Under the pieces are notes generated by a model. That model saw only the letters and a program-made list of their open reading frames with translations, was not told the origin of the DNA and made no database searches. Below, in pieces: positions 1-8,217 of a stretch of 22,513 bases of DNA (position 1 is its first letter; each line of letters starts with the position of its first letter). The DNA comes from a virus. Both the position numbers and the translations under genes were made by a program. The stretch covers positions 1 to 22,513 of the IMG/VR virus record IMGVR_UViG_3300042934_000188. One strand, 5' to 3'.

Positions 1-138
1 CCCGGCAAAGTACCGCCGGGGAGGTCGAAAAAGCGCCAGGCAGGTTCAAACATTGCTCAGGCCCCTCGTTTCGTAGGGGTGTTCGATTGTTCGTCGTCCG
101 CGTGACGCGGCGCAGCGTGATGCTGAGGACGTGGAGAT
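1..138. promoter_or_regulatory. Left-end non-coding region, possibly cos-proximal, with three small dyads
   Basis: No gene is visible before the small terminase. The region holds three inverted repeats: CCCGGC (1-6) with GCCGGG (15-20), CCCCT (62-66) with AGGGG (75-79), and CCGCG-TGA-CGCGG (98-110). Terminase small subunit genes of cos-type actinophages usually start within a few hundred bases of the genome end, and terminase binds sites near cos, so this may be the cos-proximal end. That is inference; the physical end cannot be proven from one window. A promoter is not clearly recognisable. Confidence 0.35.
98..110. repeat. 13-bp palindromic intergenic repeat, copy 1
   Basis: CCGCGTGACGCGG is a perfect dyad (5-bp arms, TGA centre), 28 bp upstream of the small terminase start. 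An identical copy lies at 4732-4744, in the only other head-region gap with strong secondary structure. A shared regulatory or terminase-binding role is possible but unproven. Confidence 0.5.
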
Positions 139-594
139 ATGACCAGTGGTGGTGCTCGGGCTCGTAGTGGCCCTGCTCCTGACCCGAATGCGCTTCGGCG
201 TGATCGGAAGGACGATAAGGATTGGGTTTCCCTTCCCGCTGAGGGGTTTGCGGGTGATGTGCCGGCGTTTCCGTTGGCTGAAGCGCTCGAGGCGGAGGTT
301 GCACTGTGGGGTGCGCTGTGGGTGAAGCCGCAGGCGTTCATGTGGTCGCAGCTCGGGCTCGAGAATCAGGTCGCGACGTACGTCCGCAACTTCCTGAGGG
401 CGACGGCGCATGATGCCGCTGTCGGGTGGATGACGCCTGTGCTGCGGCAGGAAGCCGAACTAGGGCTGTCGACCATTGGTATGGGTCAGCTTCGGTGGAA
501 GATTGCTGTTGACGAGCTCGCTGCGCACCGGGAGGAGCCTCAGCGGTCGTCGTCTATGAAGAACCGGTTGAAGGCCGTCAATGGAGACGGTTGA
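139..594 (+). CDS. terS: Terminase small subunit (P27-like)
   Basis: A 151-aa protein at the head of the packaging operon. In this phage type the small subunit binds the packaging start site and brings DNA to the large subunit. The N-terminus has the basic, proline-rich GPAPDPNALRR pattern seen in actinophage small terminases (residues 11-21), followed by a helical region of acidic and hydrophobic residues. I see no obvious canonical HTH, which is usual for this divergent family. The ATG follows GGAG at 131-134 (GTGGAGAT) with good spacing. The 3' end overlaps the large terminase start by 14 bases, implying translational coupling. The call rests mostly on position next to a clear large terminase plus the N-terminal pattern. 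Confidence 0.8.
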   Translation: MTSGGARARSGPAPDPNALRRDRKDDKDWVSLPAEGFAGDVPAFPLAEALEAEVALWGALWVKPQAFMWSQLGLENQVATYVRNFLRATAHDAAVGWMTPVLRQEAELGLSTIGMGQLRWKIAVDELAAHREEPQRSSSMKNRLKAVNGDG

Positions 595-2230
595 CACTCT
601 TGGGGTTGTTGCGGCGTGGATTGAGGCTCACTGTGTCATCCCGGATGGTGATGATGTTGGGCGTCCGTTCGAGTTGGGTTCGGAGCAGTTCGCGTTTGTA
701 GCGAATCATTACCGGGTTCGGGCGGATGTTGAGCGCCGCCGGGTCGTGAAGCCGGTTGATGCGTTTGTGTATCGCCGGTCGCAGCTTGTGCGGGCGCAGA
801 AGTGGGGCAAGTCTCCGCTGGTTGCGTCGTTTGTGTGTGCTGAGGGTGTTGGGCCGACCGTGTTTGATCGTCGCGCTGACGGTGGCGAGATTTACGACTG
901 TCGCGTGTTCGGTTGCGGGTGTGGCTGGGGGACGTCCAAGGGCGTGTTCGAGCCGTATGAGTATGACCGGGGCGAGCCGATGGGGCGACCTTGGGCGACG
1001 CCGCTCATTCAGATCACGGCGACGACTGAGGATCAGACGGACAACACGTATGACGCGTTGCGGCCGATGATCGACAAGGGGCCGCTGGCGGATCTCATCA
1101 CGAAGACGGGCGAGGAGTTCATTCGTCTGCCGGGTGGTGGCCGTATTGACGCGGTGACGTCGAAGGCTACGTCGCGCCTTGGTCAGCGCATCACTTTTGC
1201 CGCGCAGGACGAGACGGGTCTGTGGTTGGAGACCAACGGGGGTCACAAGCTCTCGAGGACTCAGCGTCGTGGTCTGGCCGGCATGGGTGGGCGTTCGATT
1301 GAGACGACGAACTCGTGGAATCCGGCTGAGAACTCGACTGCGCAGCAGACCTACGAGTCCAAGGCGAAGGACATCAACAAGGATTTCCAGCAGCCGCCGG
1401 CTGATCTGGATTTCAAGAAGAAGTCTGAGCGGTTGAAGATCTTCGCGTTCAACTATCGCGCGGCGCCGTGGGTGTCGGTCAACGCGATCGAGGCGGAGGC
1501 TGCGGAACTTCTCGAGACGGACCCTGCTGATGCGGAACGGTTCTTTGGTAACCGTGTCGTGTCTGGGTCGGGTTCGTGGATGGAGATGCCGAAGTGGGAC
1601 GCCCGTACGGCTGACCCGCCAATCACGGTTGCCCCTCGGACGAAGGTGTGTCTCGGGTTCGATGGGTCGGACAATGACGACTTCACCGGTATCCGTCTGG
1701 AGACGTTGGATAAGCACCAGTTCACGCCTGTGTATGGCGAGAAGCGTTTGGCGACGTTGTGGGAGCCAGCCGATTGGAACGGGCGTATCCCTCGCGCTGA
1801 GGTGAATGCGGCGGTTGGTGAGCTCGCGTCTGAGTTCGAGATTGTGCGTGGTTATTGCGACCCCTTGTTTTGGGAGTCGGAGATTGACGAGTGGGCGTCG
1901 AAGTACGGCGAGAAGGTGTTCGTCAAGTGGGCGACGAACCGGATTACGCAGATGCATGCCGCGTTGGATCGTTTTCAGACGGACGTGTACAACGCGGAGT
2001 CGGGTTTCTCGCATGACGGTGACGTTCGTGTGGGTAACCACATTCGTAACGCGATTGTCCGTGCTCGAGCCCTGAACCCGCTTACGAAGCAGCGGCAGTA
2101 CATCCTCGGGAAGCCCGAAGAGCACCAAAAGATCGACTTCACCATGTCCTCCGTGCTTGCGCATGAGGCCGTGATGGATGCGATTGCTGACGGTGCTCTG
2201 ACGACATCGGACAACTTCATTTACTACTGA
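581..2230 (+). CDS. terL: Terminase large subunit (ATPase and nuclease)
   Basis: A 549-aa DNA packaging motor, full length for the family. It hydrolyses ATP to drive DNA into the prohead and cuts concatemers. ATPase half: Walker A RAQKWGKS at 71-78, Walker B ITFAAQDE at 204-211 (catalytic E211), and a TTN-type coupling motif in ETTNSWNP at 241-248. RNase H-like nuclease half: first acidic motif around D361 (GFDGSDNDDF), second around D427 (GYCDPLFWESE), and C-terminal acidic residues near D533/D537. The ATG at 581 has GAAGG at 570-574 and overlaps terS. It acts at the portal vertex and must engage the portal protein encoded next. A long antisense reading frame across it is a codon-bias shadow. 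Confidence 0.95.
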   Translation: METVDTLGVVAAWIEAHCVIPDGDDVGRPFELGSEQFAFVANHYRVRADVERRRVVKPVDAFVYRRSQLVRAQKWGKSPLVASFVCAEGVGPTVFDRRADGGEIYDCRVFGCGCGWGTSKGVFEPYEYDRGEPMGRPWATPLIQITATTEDQTDNTYDALRPMIDKGPLADLITKTGEEFIRLPGGGRIDAVTSKATSRLGQRITFAAQDETGLWLETNGGHKLSRTQRRGLAGMGGRSIETTNSWNPAENSTAQQTYESKAKDINKDFQQPPADLDFKKKSERLKIFAFNYRAAPWVSVNAIEAEAAELLETDPADAERFFGNRVVSGSGSWMEMPKWDARTADPPITVAPRTKVCLGFDGSDNDDFTGIRLETLDKHQFTPVYGEKRLATLWEPADWNGRIPRAEVNAAVGELASEFEIVRGYCDPLFWESEIDEWASKYGEKVFVKWATNRITQMHAALDRFQTDVYNAESGFSHDGDVRVGNHIRNAIVRARALNPLTKQRQYILGKPEEHQKIDFTMSSVLAHEAVMDAIADGALTTSDNFIYY

Positions 2231-2245
2231 CCCTTTGGAGGGCGC

Positions 2246-3706
2246 ATGGACGCGGATGACGCCCGGAAACTGACTCAGCGGATTTACACGCGTCTGAACA
2301 ATCGTCGGCCTGACATTGAGCGGGCGGAGTCGTATTACGAGGGGGATCAGCCTCTCAACTTTGCGACGGATGAGTGGAAGAAGGCGAACGCGTCCCGGTA
2401 TGCGGATTTCTCCGACAACTGGTGTGGGACGGTTGTGAATGCTGAGGCGGAGCGTCTGAAGCCGATCGGTGTCACGAATATGCCGAAGACTGCGGCGTCG
2501 AAGCTGTGGGATTCGTTGCAGATGAACGAGTTTGATGCGCAGTTCTCGCAGGGTGCGGTGACGGCGTTGACGGCGAAGCGTTGTTACGTGATTGTGTGGG
2601 GTGACTCTTCGGGGGAGCCGATTGTCACGTTTGAGCACCCGTCGTCGGTGGAGATTGAGTACGACTGGGAGAATCCGCGTCTGCGTACTGCGGCTCTGAA
2701 GACGTGGGTGGATGAGTCTGATGAGTACGCGACTCTGTACACGCCTGAGTGGGTGTTCAAGTGGATTCGTCCGCGGGTGACGCCGGCGAATGAGCTTGAG
2801 TCGATGTCGGAGCAGCAGCGGGAAGAGTACGCCGCTTCAGGTGGGTGGAAGGAACGCGACGGCGCCTCGGATGACTCCTGGCCGGTGAAGAACCCGCTCG
2901 GCGTGGTGCCGGTTGTGGAGATCGCGAACCGTCCGACGCTCAAGGGTGATCCGCTGTCGGAGATTCAGGGTGTCATGCCCATGCAGGATGCGATTAACCT
3001 GCTGTGGGCGTACCTGTTCCTCGCTGCGGACTACGCGTCTATGGACGCCCGCGTGATGCTCGGCACGACCCCGCCGACGATTCCCGTTCTCGACGCGGAC
3101 GGCAAGATCATCGGATCACGCCCGGTGGACATGAAGGATCTGCGGGAGAAGCGTCTCCTGACGATCACGGGCGACAACGCGAAGATCGATTCGTGGTCCG
3201 CCGCGCAGCTCAACATCTTCACGGACACGATTGAGATTGCGGTTGGGCATATTGCGGCGCAGACCCGCACGCCCCCGCACTACCTTGTGGCGAACAAGGG
3301 GATCTCGAATCTGTCGGGTGATGCGTTGAAGTCGGCTGAGATCGGTCTGAACAAGAAGGCTGGCGAGTTCATCACATTCACTGACCCGCAGTTGCGGGAG
3401 GTGCTGCGTCTGGTGGCGTTGGTGAAGGGTGACCAGAAGGCCGCGGAGGCGACACGCCTGGCGAAGATCGTTTGGGAGTCGCCCGAGATCCGGTCGGAGG
3501 CGCAGCTTGCGGATGCTCTGCTGAAGAAGTCTCAGATGGGTTACCCGTTTGAGTATCTGCTGGAGTTGGATGGGCGTTCGCCGGCTGACATTCGCCGCAT
3601 CATGAAGATGCGTGAGAAGGAACTCGACGACGCGCTGGGCGCGGGTGTTCAGGCTGCGGTGCAGGGCGAAATGGGTCAGGTTGATCCTGATGTCGACGCT
3701 GCGTGA
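2246..3706 (+). CDS. Portal protein (SPP1 Gp6-like)
   Basis: A 486-aa portal subunit. Twelve copies form the DNA channel at one capsid vertex, docking terminase during packaging and the neck proteins afterwards. The N-terminal stretch with YYEGDQPLNF and DNWCGTVVNAEAERLKP is the hallmark of the Gp6-type portal family in actinophages, and the C-terminal part is rich in charged helices (crown). The start is fixed by GGAGGG at 2237-2242 just before ATG 2246. Position directly after the large terminase and before a MuF-like gene is the standard order. The last 17 bases overlap the next gene, suggesting coupled translation. Confidence 0.93.
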   Translation: MDADDARKLTQRIYTRLNNRRPDIERAESYYEGDQPLNFATDEWKKANASRYADFSDNWCGTVVNAEAERLKPIGVTNMPKTAASKLWDSLQMNEFDAQFSQGAVTALTAKRCYVIVWGDSSGEPIVTFEHPSSVEIEYDWENPRLRTAALKTWVDESDEYATLYTPEWVFKWIRPRVTPANELESMSEQQREEYAASGGWKERDGASDDSWPVKNPLGVVPVVEIANRPTLKGDPLSEIQGVMPMQDAINLLWAYLFLAADYASMDARVMLGTTPPTIPVLDADGKIIGSRPVDMKDLREKRLLTITGDNAKIDSWSAAQLNIFTDTIEIAVGHIAAQTRTPPHYLVANKGISNLSGDALKSAEIGLNKKAGEFITFTDPQLREVLRLVALVKGDQKAAEATRLAKIVWESPEIRSEAQLADALLKKSQMGYPFEYLLELDGRSPADIRRIMKMREKELDDALGAGVQAAVQGEMGQVDPDVDAA

Positions 3707-4724
3707 TGCTGCGGTTGAGCATCAGCGGCGCCGGGACGCGCTAGCGGACAAAACTTCGCGGCAGGCGTTGCGGCTGTGGCGGGCGATCGACCCTGCCGCG
3801 ATCGACGCCGGGTGGGACCGGGTAGCACCGCTCCTGACCGGTGTTGTGACGGCGGCGCAGGTCACGGCGGCTCGTCAGGCTGTCCCGTACACGAATGCCG
3901 TCATGGATGCCACGGATGTGGATCGTGGTGGGCCGTTGCTGGTGCCGGAGGCGTTCGGTGGGGTGTCTCGTGAGGGGCGTTCTGTGGCCCCGGAGATGTT
4001 CGCGGCGGTCACGACAACGAAGCGGCTGATATCGCACGGCAGCGGGGTTCCTGCGGCGTTCCGTGCGGGCGCGACGGTCATGTCGATCATCGCGAAGACG
4101 CTCGTGACGGACGCTGGGCGGTCTGCTGACAAGACTCTCTCCACGGGGAAGGGATACACGCTCTCCGTGAGGGTCGTGTCGGCTGGTGCGTGCTCGAGGT
4201 GCGCGATTCTCGCTGGTGTGACCGGGTACCGGACGGATTTCGACCGTCACCCGAACTGCCGGTGCACGTCTATGCCAATCCTGGACAACACCCCGCCTGA
4301 AGGCTTCTACGCGTCACCTTCGGACTACTTCGAGTCGCTTACTGCCGCTGAGCAGGAGCGGGTGTTCACGAAGGCGGGCGCGGAGGCGATTCGCGCTGGT
4401 GCTGACCCGGTGAAGGTGGTCAACGCGCGCCGTGGGGCGCTCAAGTCCACGAAGCGTCCTGACGGGTCGTATTCGCGGGCGTCGTTGCGTCCGATGCAGA
4501 TCGGTCGGAAGGCTGATGGGTCGCCGCTCATGGTCTATGCGACCCCGGAGGGTACCACGGCGCGTTCCTCGTGGGCTCGTGCGCAGAACGACCTGTACAG
4601 GCAAGGCGACCAGCGGTACAGGCGGACGCGGACGCTGCGGCTGATGCCTGAGCAGATCATGTCGCAGGCTTCGACGCCTGAACGTGCTGTCGAACTGCTC
4701 GAGCGGTACGGCTACCTCTACTAA
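3690..4724 (+). CDS. MuF-like capsid maturation / minor head protein
   Basis: A 344-aa head protein. The recognisable part is the Cys/His cluster CSRCAILAG followed by RHPNCRC, the C-x2-C ... H-x2-C-x-C pattern of the MuF domain, at roughly residues 196-221. MuF-type proteins are minor capsid components that bind near the portal and can be ejected with DNA; what this one does chemically is not visible. An upstream in-frame ATG at 3612 exists, but it would overlap the portal by 95 bases and give an implausible basic leader. I chose ATG 3690, which overlaps the portal by 17 bases; its Shine-Dalgarno is weak (CAGG). The C-terminal RYGYLY end is followed by a gap full of hairpins. Confidence 0.85.
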   Translation: MSTLRDAAVEHQRRRDALADKTSRQALRLWRAIDPAAIDAGWDRVAPLLTGVVTAAQVTAARQAVPYTNAVMDATDVDRGGPLLVPEAFGGVSREGRSVAPEMFAAVTTTKRLISHGSGVPAAFRAGATVMSIIAKTLVTDAGRSADKTLSTGKGYTLSVRVVSAGACSRCAILAGVTGYRTDFDRHPNCRCTSMPILDNTPPEGFYASPSDYFESLTAAEQERVFTKAGAEAIRAGADPVKVVNARRGALKSTKRPDGSYSRASLRPMQIGRKADGSPLMVYATPEGTTARSSWARAQNDLYRQGDQRYRRTRTLRLMPEQIMSQASTPERAVELLERYGYLY

Positions 4725-4731
4725 CAACTTC

Positions 4732-4744
4732 CCGCGTGACGCGG
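4732..4744. repeat. 13-bp palindromic intergenic repeat, copy 2
   Basis: Identical to the dyad at 98-110 (CCGCGTGACGCGG). It begins 7 bases after the MuF-like stop codon and overlaps a second palindrome, GGTGA-A-TCACC (4743-4753). Both copies are intergenic. Confidence 0.5.
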
Positions 4745-4750
4745 TGAATC

Positions 4751-4796
4751 ACCCCGCATGGGGTGCCAATCAAGGCCCCGCGATGGGGCCTTTTTT
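4751..4796 (+). terminator. Intrinsic terminator between MuF-like gene and scaffold
   Basis: Two consecutive hairpins. The first is ACCCC-gcat-GGGGT (4751-4764). The second is AAGGCCCC (4772-4779), loop GCGAT, GGGGCCTT (4785-4792), followed by more T (4791-4796 is six T in all), a textbook intrinsic terminator. It separates packaging genes from scaffold and capsid genes and may tune their relative expression through read-through. Confidence 0.85.
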
Positions 4797-4821
4797 CATC
4801 CCCAACGAGGAGTGATTCCTT

Positions 4822-5451
4822 ATGTCCACAGTGGACCCGGCCGCGACGGTCGACCCTGAACTGACCGATCCCGTAGACCCGGTTGACCCCGAGGTGCCAG
4901 TTGAGCCGACTCCGGAAACGGACAAGCCCGAGCTGGTGAAGGATCTGGTCGAACAGCGCAAGGCGCTCCGCGCCGAGAAGGCTGCCCTGAAGTCACGACT
5001 CGAAGCTCTCGAGGCTGAAGTTGCGAACAAGGACAAGCCCGCTGAAGAACAGGCCCTCGAAAATGCACGCCGCGAGGCACGCCAGGAAGCGCAGACCGCT
5101 TTCAACCAGCGTCTCGTGCAGGCGGAACTGAAGGCCGCTCTCGCAGGCAAGGTTTCTGATACCTCGCTCGCGCTCAAGGTCATCGACACGTCAGTGATTG
5201 ACGTCGGCGACGACGGTGAGGTTGACCCGCAGTCCGTGACGGACGCGATCGAAACCGCCCTCAAGGACTACCCGGTTCTGAAGCCCGCCGATGTGAAGAA
5301 GTTCGGTGGGACCGCAGACCAGGGGTCGAAGGGTAAGGCCACACGCCCTCACCAACTCTCCCGAGAAGAACTCTCAGCACTTTCCCCCGAGGCGCGAATC
5401 CAGGCCCATGAAGCGGGCCAGCTCGACGACCTCCTTGCGGGGAAGGGCTAA
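4822..5451 (+). CDS. Capsid scaffolding protein
   Basis: A 209-aa acidic, highly helical protein directly upstream of the major capsid gene, the standard position for a scaffold. The N-terminus (1-30) is a Pro/Glu/Asp/Val-rich disordered tail. Residues about 35-100 are a heptad-like coiled coil (EQRKALRAEKAALKSRLEAL), and the C-terminal end has basic residues followed by a helical EELSALSPEARIQAHEAGQ segment, which could be the coat-binding end. Scaffolds guide coat assembly and leave or are degraded before maturation. The start is fixed by GAGGAG at 4807-4812. No protease motif is visible in it. Confidence 0.88.
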   Translation: MSTVDPAATVDPELTDPVDPVDPEVPVEPTPETDKPELVKDLVEQRKALRAEKAALKSRLEALEAEVANKDKPAEEQALENARREARQEAQTAFNQRLVQAELKAALAGKVSDTSLALKVIDTSVIDVGDDGEVDPQSVTDAIETALKDYPVLKPADVKKFGGTADQGSKGKATRPHQLSREELSALSPEARIQAHEAGQLDDLLAGKG

Positions 5452-5472
5452 CCAACCTAAGGAAGGCCACTC

Positions 5473-6333
5473 ATGGCAATCGCAAATTTCATCCCGGAGC
5501 TTTGGACGGCGAAGATCCTCGTCGCGCTCCGCAAGAAGGCCGTCGCTGGCGGTCTCGTCAACCGTGACTACGAGGGCGAGATCAAGCGTGCCGGCGACAC
5601 CGTCAACATCACGTCGATCTCGGACGTGACGATCGGTTCGTACACGAAGCACACCAACATCACCTGGGAAGACATCGACGACGCCACGCGTGCGCTCGTG
5701 ATCGACCAGCAGAAGTACTTCGCGTTCGAGCTCGACGACATTGAGCGTGCACAGTCGGTCAACGGTGGTGCTGTCCTCGCTCAGGCGCTCGACAACGCCA
5801 CCTACCAGCTTCGGGACACGTCTGACGCGTTCCTGCTCGCTGCGATGAACACGGCCATCCAGGGCACCGGCAACGACCTCGGTACCAAGGCGATCCACAC
5901 GACCGCGCAGAATCTGTACGACGCGTTCGTTGACCTTGCGGTCACGCTCGACGAGGACAACGTTCCCGAAGAGGGCCGTTGGGCTGTCGTGTCTCCGTCG
6001 CTTCACGGTCGCCTGCTGAAGCTTGACACGTTCATCAAGCCTGGCGACGACGCGGCTCCGGCTGCGCGTCGCAACGGTTTCATCGGTTCCATCGCGGGCC
6101 TTGAGCTGTACAAGTCGAACAACCTCCCGGCCGTCACCGACGTCGCGGCCACTGGTGGTATCGCGATTGCTGGTCACAGCATGGCGACCACGTTCGCTGA
6201 GCAGATCACGTCGGTTGAGGCTGTGCGCCTCGAGAACCGGTTCGCGGATGGCCTCAAGGGCCTCCACGTCTACGGCGCGAAGGTGGTCCGTCCGACCGCT
6301 CTTGCCGTGGTCGAGTTCGACGCCACCGCGTAA
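5473..6333 (+). CDS. Major capsid protein
   Basis: A 286-aa coat protein that should form the icosahedral shell. The N-terminus (FIPELWTAKILVALRKKAVAGGLVNRDYEGEI) and the following GDTVNITSI segment are the familiar start of an actinophage coat family with the HK97 fold, related to P22-type coat proteins. There is no long N-terminal delta domain, consistent with the separate scaffold gene upstream. A strong Shine-Dalgarno (AAGGAAGG, 5459-5466) precedes ATG 5473, as expected for the most abundant virion protein. Codon use is noticeably more C-ending (GAC, AAC, ATC) than in neighbouring genes, which also fits high expression. Confidence 0.93.
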   Translation: MAIANFIPELWTAKILVALRKKAVAGGLVNRDYEGEIKRAGDTVNITSISDVTIGSYTKHTNITWEDIDDATRALVIDQQKYFAFELDDIERAQSVNGGAVLAQALDNATYQLRDTSDAFLLAAMNTAIQGTGNDLGTKAIHTTAQNLYDAFVDLAVTLDEDNVPEEGRWAVVSPSLHGRLLKLDTFIKPGDDAAPAARRNGFIGSIAGLELYKSNNLPAVTDVAATGGIAIAGHSMATTFAEQITSVEAVRLENRFADGLKGLHVYGAKVVRPTALAVVEFDATA

Positions 6334-6352
6334 GTCATCTAGGGGGTAAATC

Positions 6353-6913
6353 GTGGTTGCGTTCACCAACTCTGACGCTGTCGCCGCTCGTCTGAAACGT
6401 ACTTTTACGAGTGCGGAGGATGAGTGGGTCACCACACTGTTGGTGGACGCTTCCGCGTACCTTCGGTCGGTTATCGGGCAGGACGTTTACCCGACGACTC
6501 AGTCGACGTTCACGGCATGGCCGGATGCTGGGCGGGTTGATCTGCCTCAGTATCCGGTCGTGTCCGTGGACGCGGTCGAGCGGGACGCGGTTGCGGTGGA
6601 CTACACATACCGGCCCGGGTATATCACCGTGTCGTGCGATGACCCGCTGGATGTGACGTTCACCTGGGGTGTTGCCACGGCGCCACCTGTGCTGGTGTCG
6701 TTCTCCGCTGTTCTGGTTTCGCAGGCGATCCTTGCGGTCGAGACGGGGGCGGGGCTCACGTTTGGTGGGCTGTCGTCGGTTGCGCTGGATGACTTCAAGG
6801 CCGCGTTCGCTGACGGTGGTGCACAGTCTGGAATGGTGCTCCCTGAGCCGCAGCAGGCGCTTATCCGGCGTCAGTTTGGGCGTGGGGACGTGACGGTGGT
6901 GGAGACCCGGTGA
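6353..6913 (+). CDS. Head-tail connector (adaptor) protein
   Basis: A 186-aa protein immediately after the capsid gene, where the adaptor ring that sits under the portal is normally encoded. The N-terminal half is helical (about residues 5-45, ending in LRSVIGQDVYP), followed by a beta-rich middle with VDLPQYPVVSVDAVERD, a pattern common in gp15/gp6-type adaptors of actinophages. It starts at GTG 6353 after AGGGGG (6341-6346). The last codons overlap the next gene by 4 bases (GTGA). Family assignment is by pattern and position. Confidence 0.75.
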   Translation: MVAFTNSDAVAARLKRTFTSAEDEWVTTLLVDASAYLRSVIGQDVYPTTQSTFTAWPDAGRVDLPQYPVVSVDAVERDAVAVDYTYRPGYITVSCDDPLDVTFTWGVATAPPVLVSFSAVLVSQAILAVETGAGLTFGGLSSVALDDFKAAFADGGAQSGMVLPEPQQALIRRQFGRGDVTVVETR

Positions 6914-7308
6914 GCATCCTTAGTGGGGCGCTGGGTATGGGTCGTGCGCAGGCTGAGGCGCGGTTCACGGAGACGTTCAAGGCGTACACGATCAGTCGTA
7001 CTGGGCCGGATGCTGACGGGCTGTACACCGATACCGAGGTGACGGTCTACGCGGCTGTTCCGGGTCGGGTGAAGTACCCGACTCTGACGGTGTCTGAACG
7101 GGAGCAGGGGTCACAAGTCCCTGCCGTTCAGGATGTCCAGGTTCATGTTGCGGTGGGTTCGACGCCGAATGTGGTGGTGAACGTGTTGTGGCGGGTGACT
7201 GCGTCTACGGCTGACGCGTCGCTTGTGGGCCGGGTGTTCCGCACGAAGGGTGAGGCGCAGGCGGGGCAGGTTACGGCGTCCCGGTATCCGGTTGAACGGG
7301 TGACCTGA
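6910..7308 (+). CDS. Head closure / stopper protein (DUF6093-like)
   Basis: A 132-aa protein starting at a GTG that overlaps the previous stop (GTGA). MSILSGALGMGRAQAEARFTE at the N-terminus and the VGRVFRTKGEAQAGQVTASRYPVE ending match my memory of the DUF6093 family of actinophage neck proteins. The body is mostly beta-strand, as in SPP1 gp16-type stoppers that close the DNA exit after packaging. It lies between adaptor and tail-completion genes, the usual stopper slot. Its stop overlaps the next start by one base. Confidence 0.7.
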   Translation: MSILSGALGMGRAQAEARFTETFKAYTISRTGPDADGLYTDTEVTVYAAVPGRVKYPTLTVSEREQGSQVPAVQDVQVHVAVGSTPNVVVNVLWRVTASTADASLVGRVFRTKGEAQAGQVTASRYPVERVT

Positions 7309-7733
7309 TGGCGGACGGGATCACGTTCAATTTCGATGATCTGAACCGTCTCGCGGCGGATCTTGAGTCGGTTCCGAAGAACATTGGGCCGTTCCTTGAG
7401 TCTGCGATCAAGTTCACGTCGGTGCGCATCAAGCGTGGTGCGGCGCGGAAGGTCAGTCGGCGTCGGCATTTCAAGCAGGCGGCGGCTGCGATCGACTTTG
7501 ACGTGAAGCATTTCAAGGGGTTCGGGGCCGAGGTTGTCCAGTCGGAGATTGGGTACAACAAGGACAAGGACCCCGGGCGTCTCGGCAACCTTGTGGAGTT
7601 CGGCGCCCCCGGTTCACCGAACGCGCTGACACCCGGTAGCGAGCTCGTGACGACCCTCCATGAGGAGGAAGCGGACTTCATCCGTGGCATTGAGCGGGCT
7701 GTGGACGACGCGCATAAGAAGGCGGGTCTCTGA
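7308..7733 (+). CDS. Neck / tail-completion protein (HK97 gp10-like position)
   Basis: A 141-aa protein between the stopper and the tail terminator. It begins with a helical FNFDDLNRLAADLESVPKNIG segment and contains a very basic stretch (RIKRGAARKVSRRRHFKQ, about 43-60) and an EFGAPGSPNALTPGSEL loop, typical of HK97 gp10-type tail-completion proteins. Such proteins sit at the neck where head and tail join. ATG 7308 overlaps the previous stop codon by one base, and its own stop overlaps the next ATG. No enzyme motif is seen. Confidence 0.68.
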   Translation: MADGITFNFDDLNRLAADLESVPKNIGPFLESAIKFTSVRIKRGAARKVSRRRHFKQAAAAIDFDVKHFKGFGAEVVQSEIGYNKDKDPGRLGNLVEFGAPGSPNALTPGSELVTTLHEEEADFIRGIERAVDDAHKKAGL

Positions 7734-8158
7734 TGTCGAAGAAGCACACTGACGCGTTGAAGGCGAAGACGCAGGAACTCGTTGCGTTCGCGACGAAGAC
7801 GTTCATCACGCTCGCCCAGTACCCGAACAGTACAACGAAGCCGGCGCCGCCGTACATGGTGTGGCATCCGGCGCAGGGCCAGAACGAGCAGACGGGTATT
7901 ACGGGGCCGCGGTCTCGGAAGAATCCGCGGTTCACGGGTCACTTGGTGGGTCGTGACGCGGATGAGGTTCAGGTGCTCCTGGATCTGCTCGAGGCGAAGC
8001 TGTTTCCGGGCGGTATCGGGGTCACTCTGACGGTGGCGGGTGAGCGGTCGAAGCCGCTCTGGTTCTCGTCGCCTTTGCCTATTCAGGTGCAGACGGACCC
8101 GCAGCCGACGATCGTGTTCGCGGTTGTTGAGGTGGGTTGGTCGGCCGATCCCGAATGA
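7733..8158 (+). CDS. Tail terminator protein
   Basis: A 141-aa protein in the slot immediately before the tail tube gene, where siphophages encode the tail terminator that caps the finished tube and joins it to the neck. The N-terminus is one long helix (ALKAKTQELVAFATKTF). The rest is beta-rich with a GHLVGRDADEVQVLLDLLEAKLFP segment and an IVFAVVEVGW end, typical of terminator folds (lambda gpU or SPP1 gp17 type). It is translationally coupled to the previous gene. The function is inferred from position, size and predicted fold rather than a catalytic motif. Confidence 0.7.
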   Translation: MSKKHTDALKAKTQELVAFATKTFITLAQYPNSTTKPAPPYMVWHPAQGQNEQTGITGPRSRKNPRFTGHLVGRDADEVQVLLDLLEAKLFPGGIGVTLTVAGERSKPLWFSSPLPIQVQTDPQPTIVFAVVEVGWSADPE

Positions 8159-8173
8159 CCACTAGTTCGCAGG

Positions 8174-8196
8174 AGCCCTCGCCGTGTGCGGGGGCT
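8174..8196 (+). terminator. Hairpin between tail terminator gene and next gene
   Basis: AGCCCTCGC (8174-8182), loop CGTGT, GCGGGGGCT (8188-8196) form a 9-bp stem with one G-U pair. Only a short pyrimidine run (TCTCC) follows, so it is a weak terminator or an mRNA processing/attenuation stem in front of the tail genes. Confidence 0.5.
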
Positions 8197-8217
8197 TCTC
8201 CAGTTAAGGGGGTCCGC

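Noticed and set aside
578-2638. Very long minus-strand reading frame opposite the large terminase and portal
   Set aside because: Composition is extremely rich in Arg, His and Leu, no ribosome site, and the + strand carries clear motifs. It is a GC-bias shadow.
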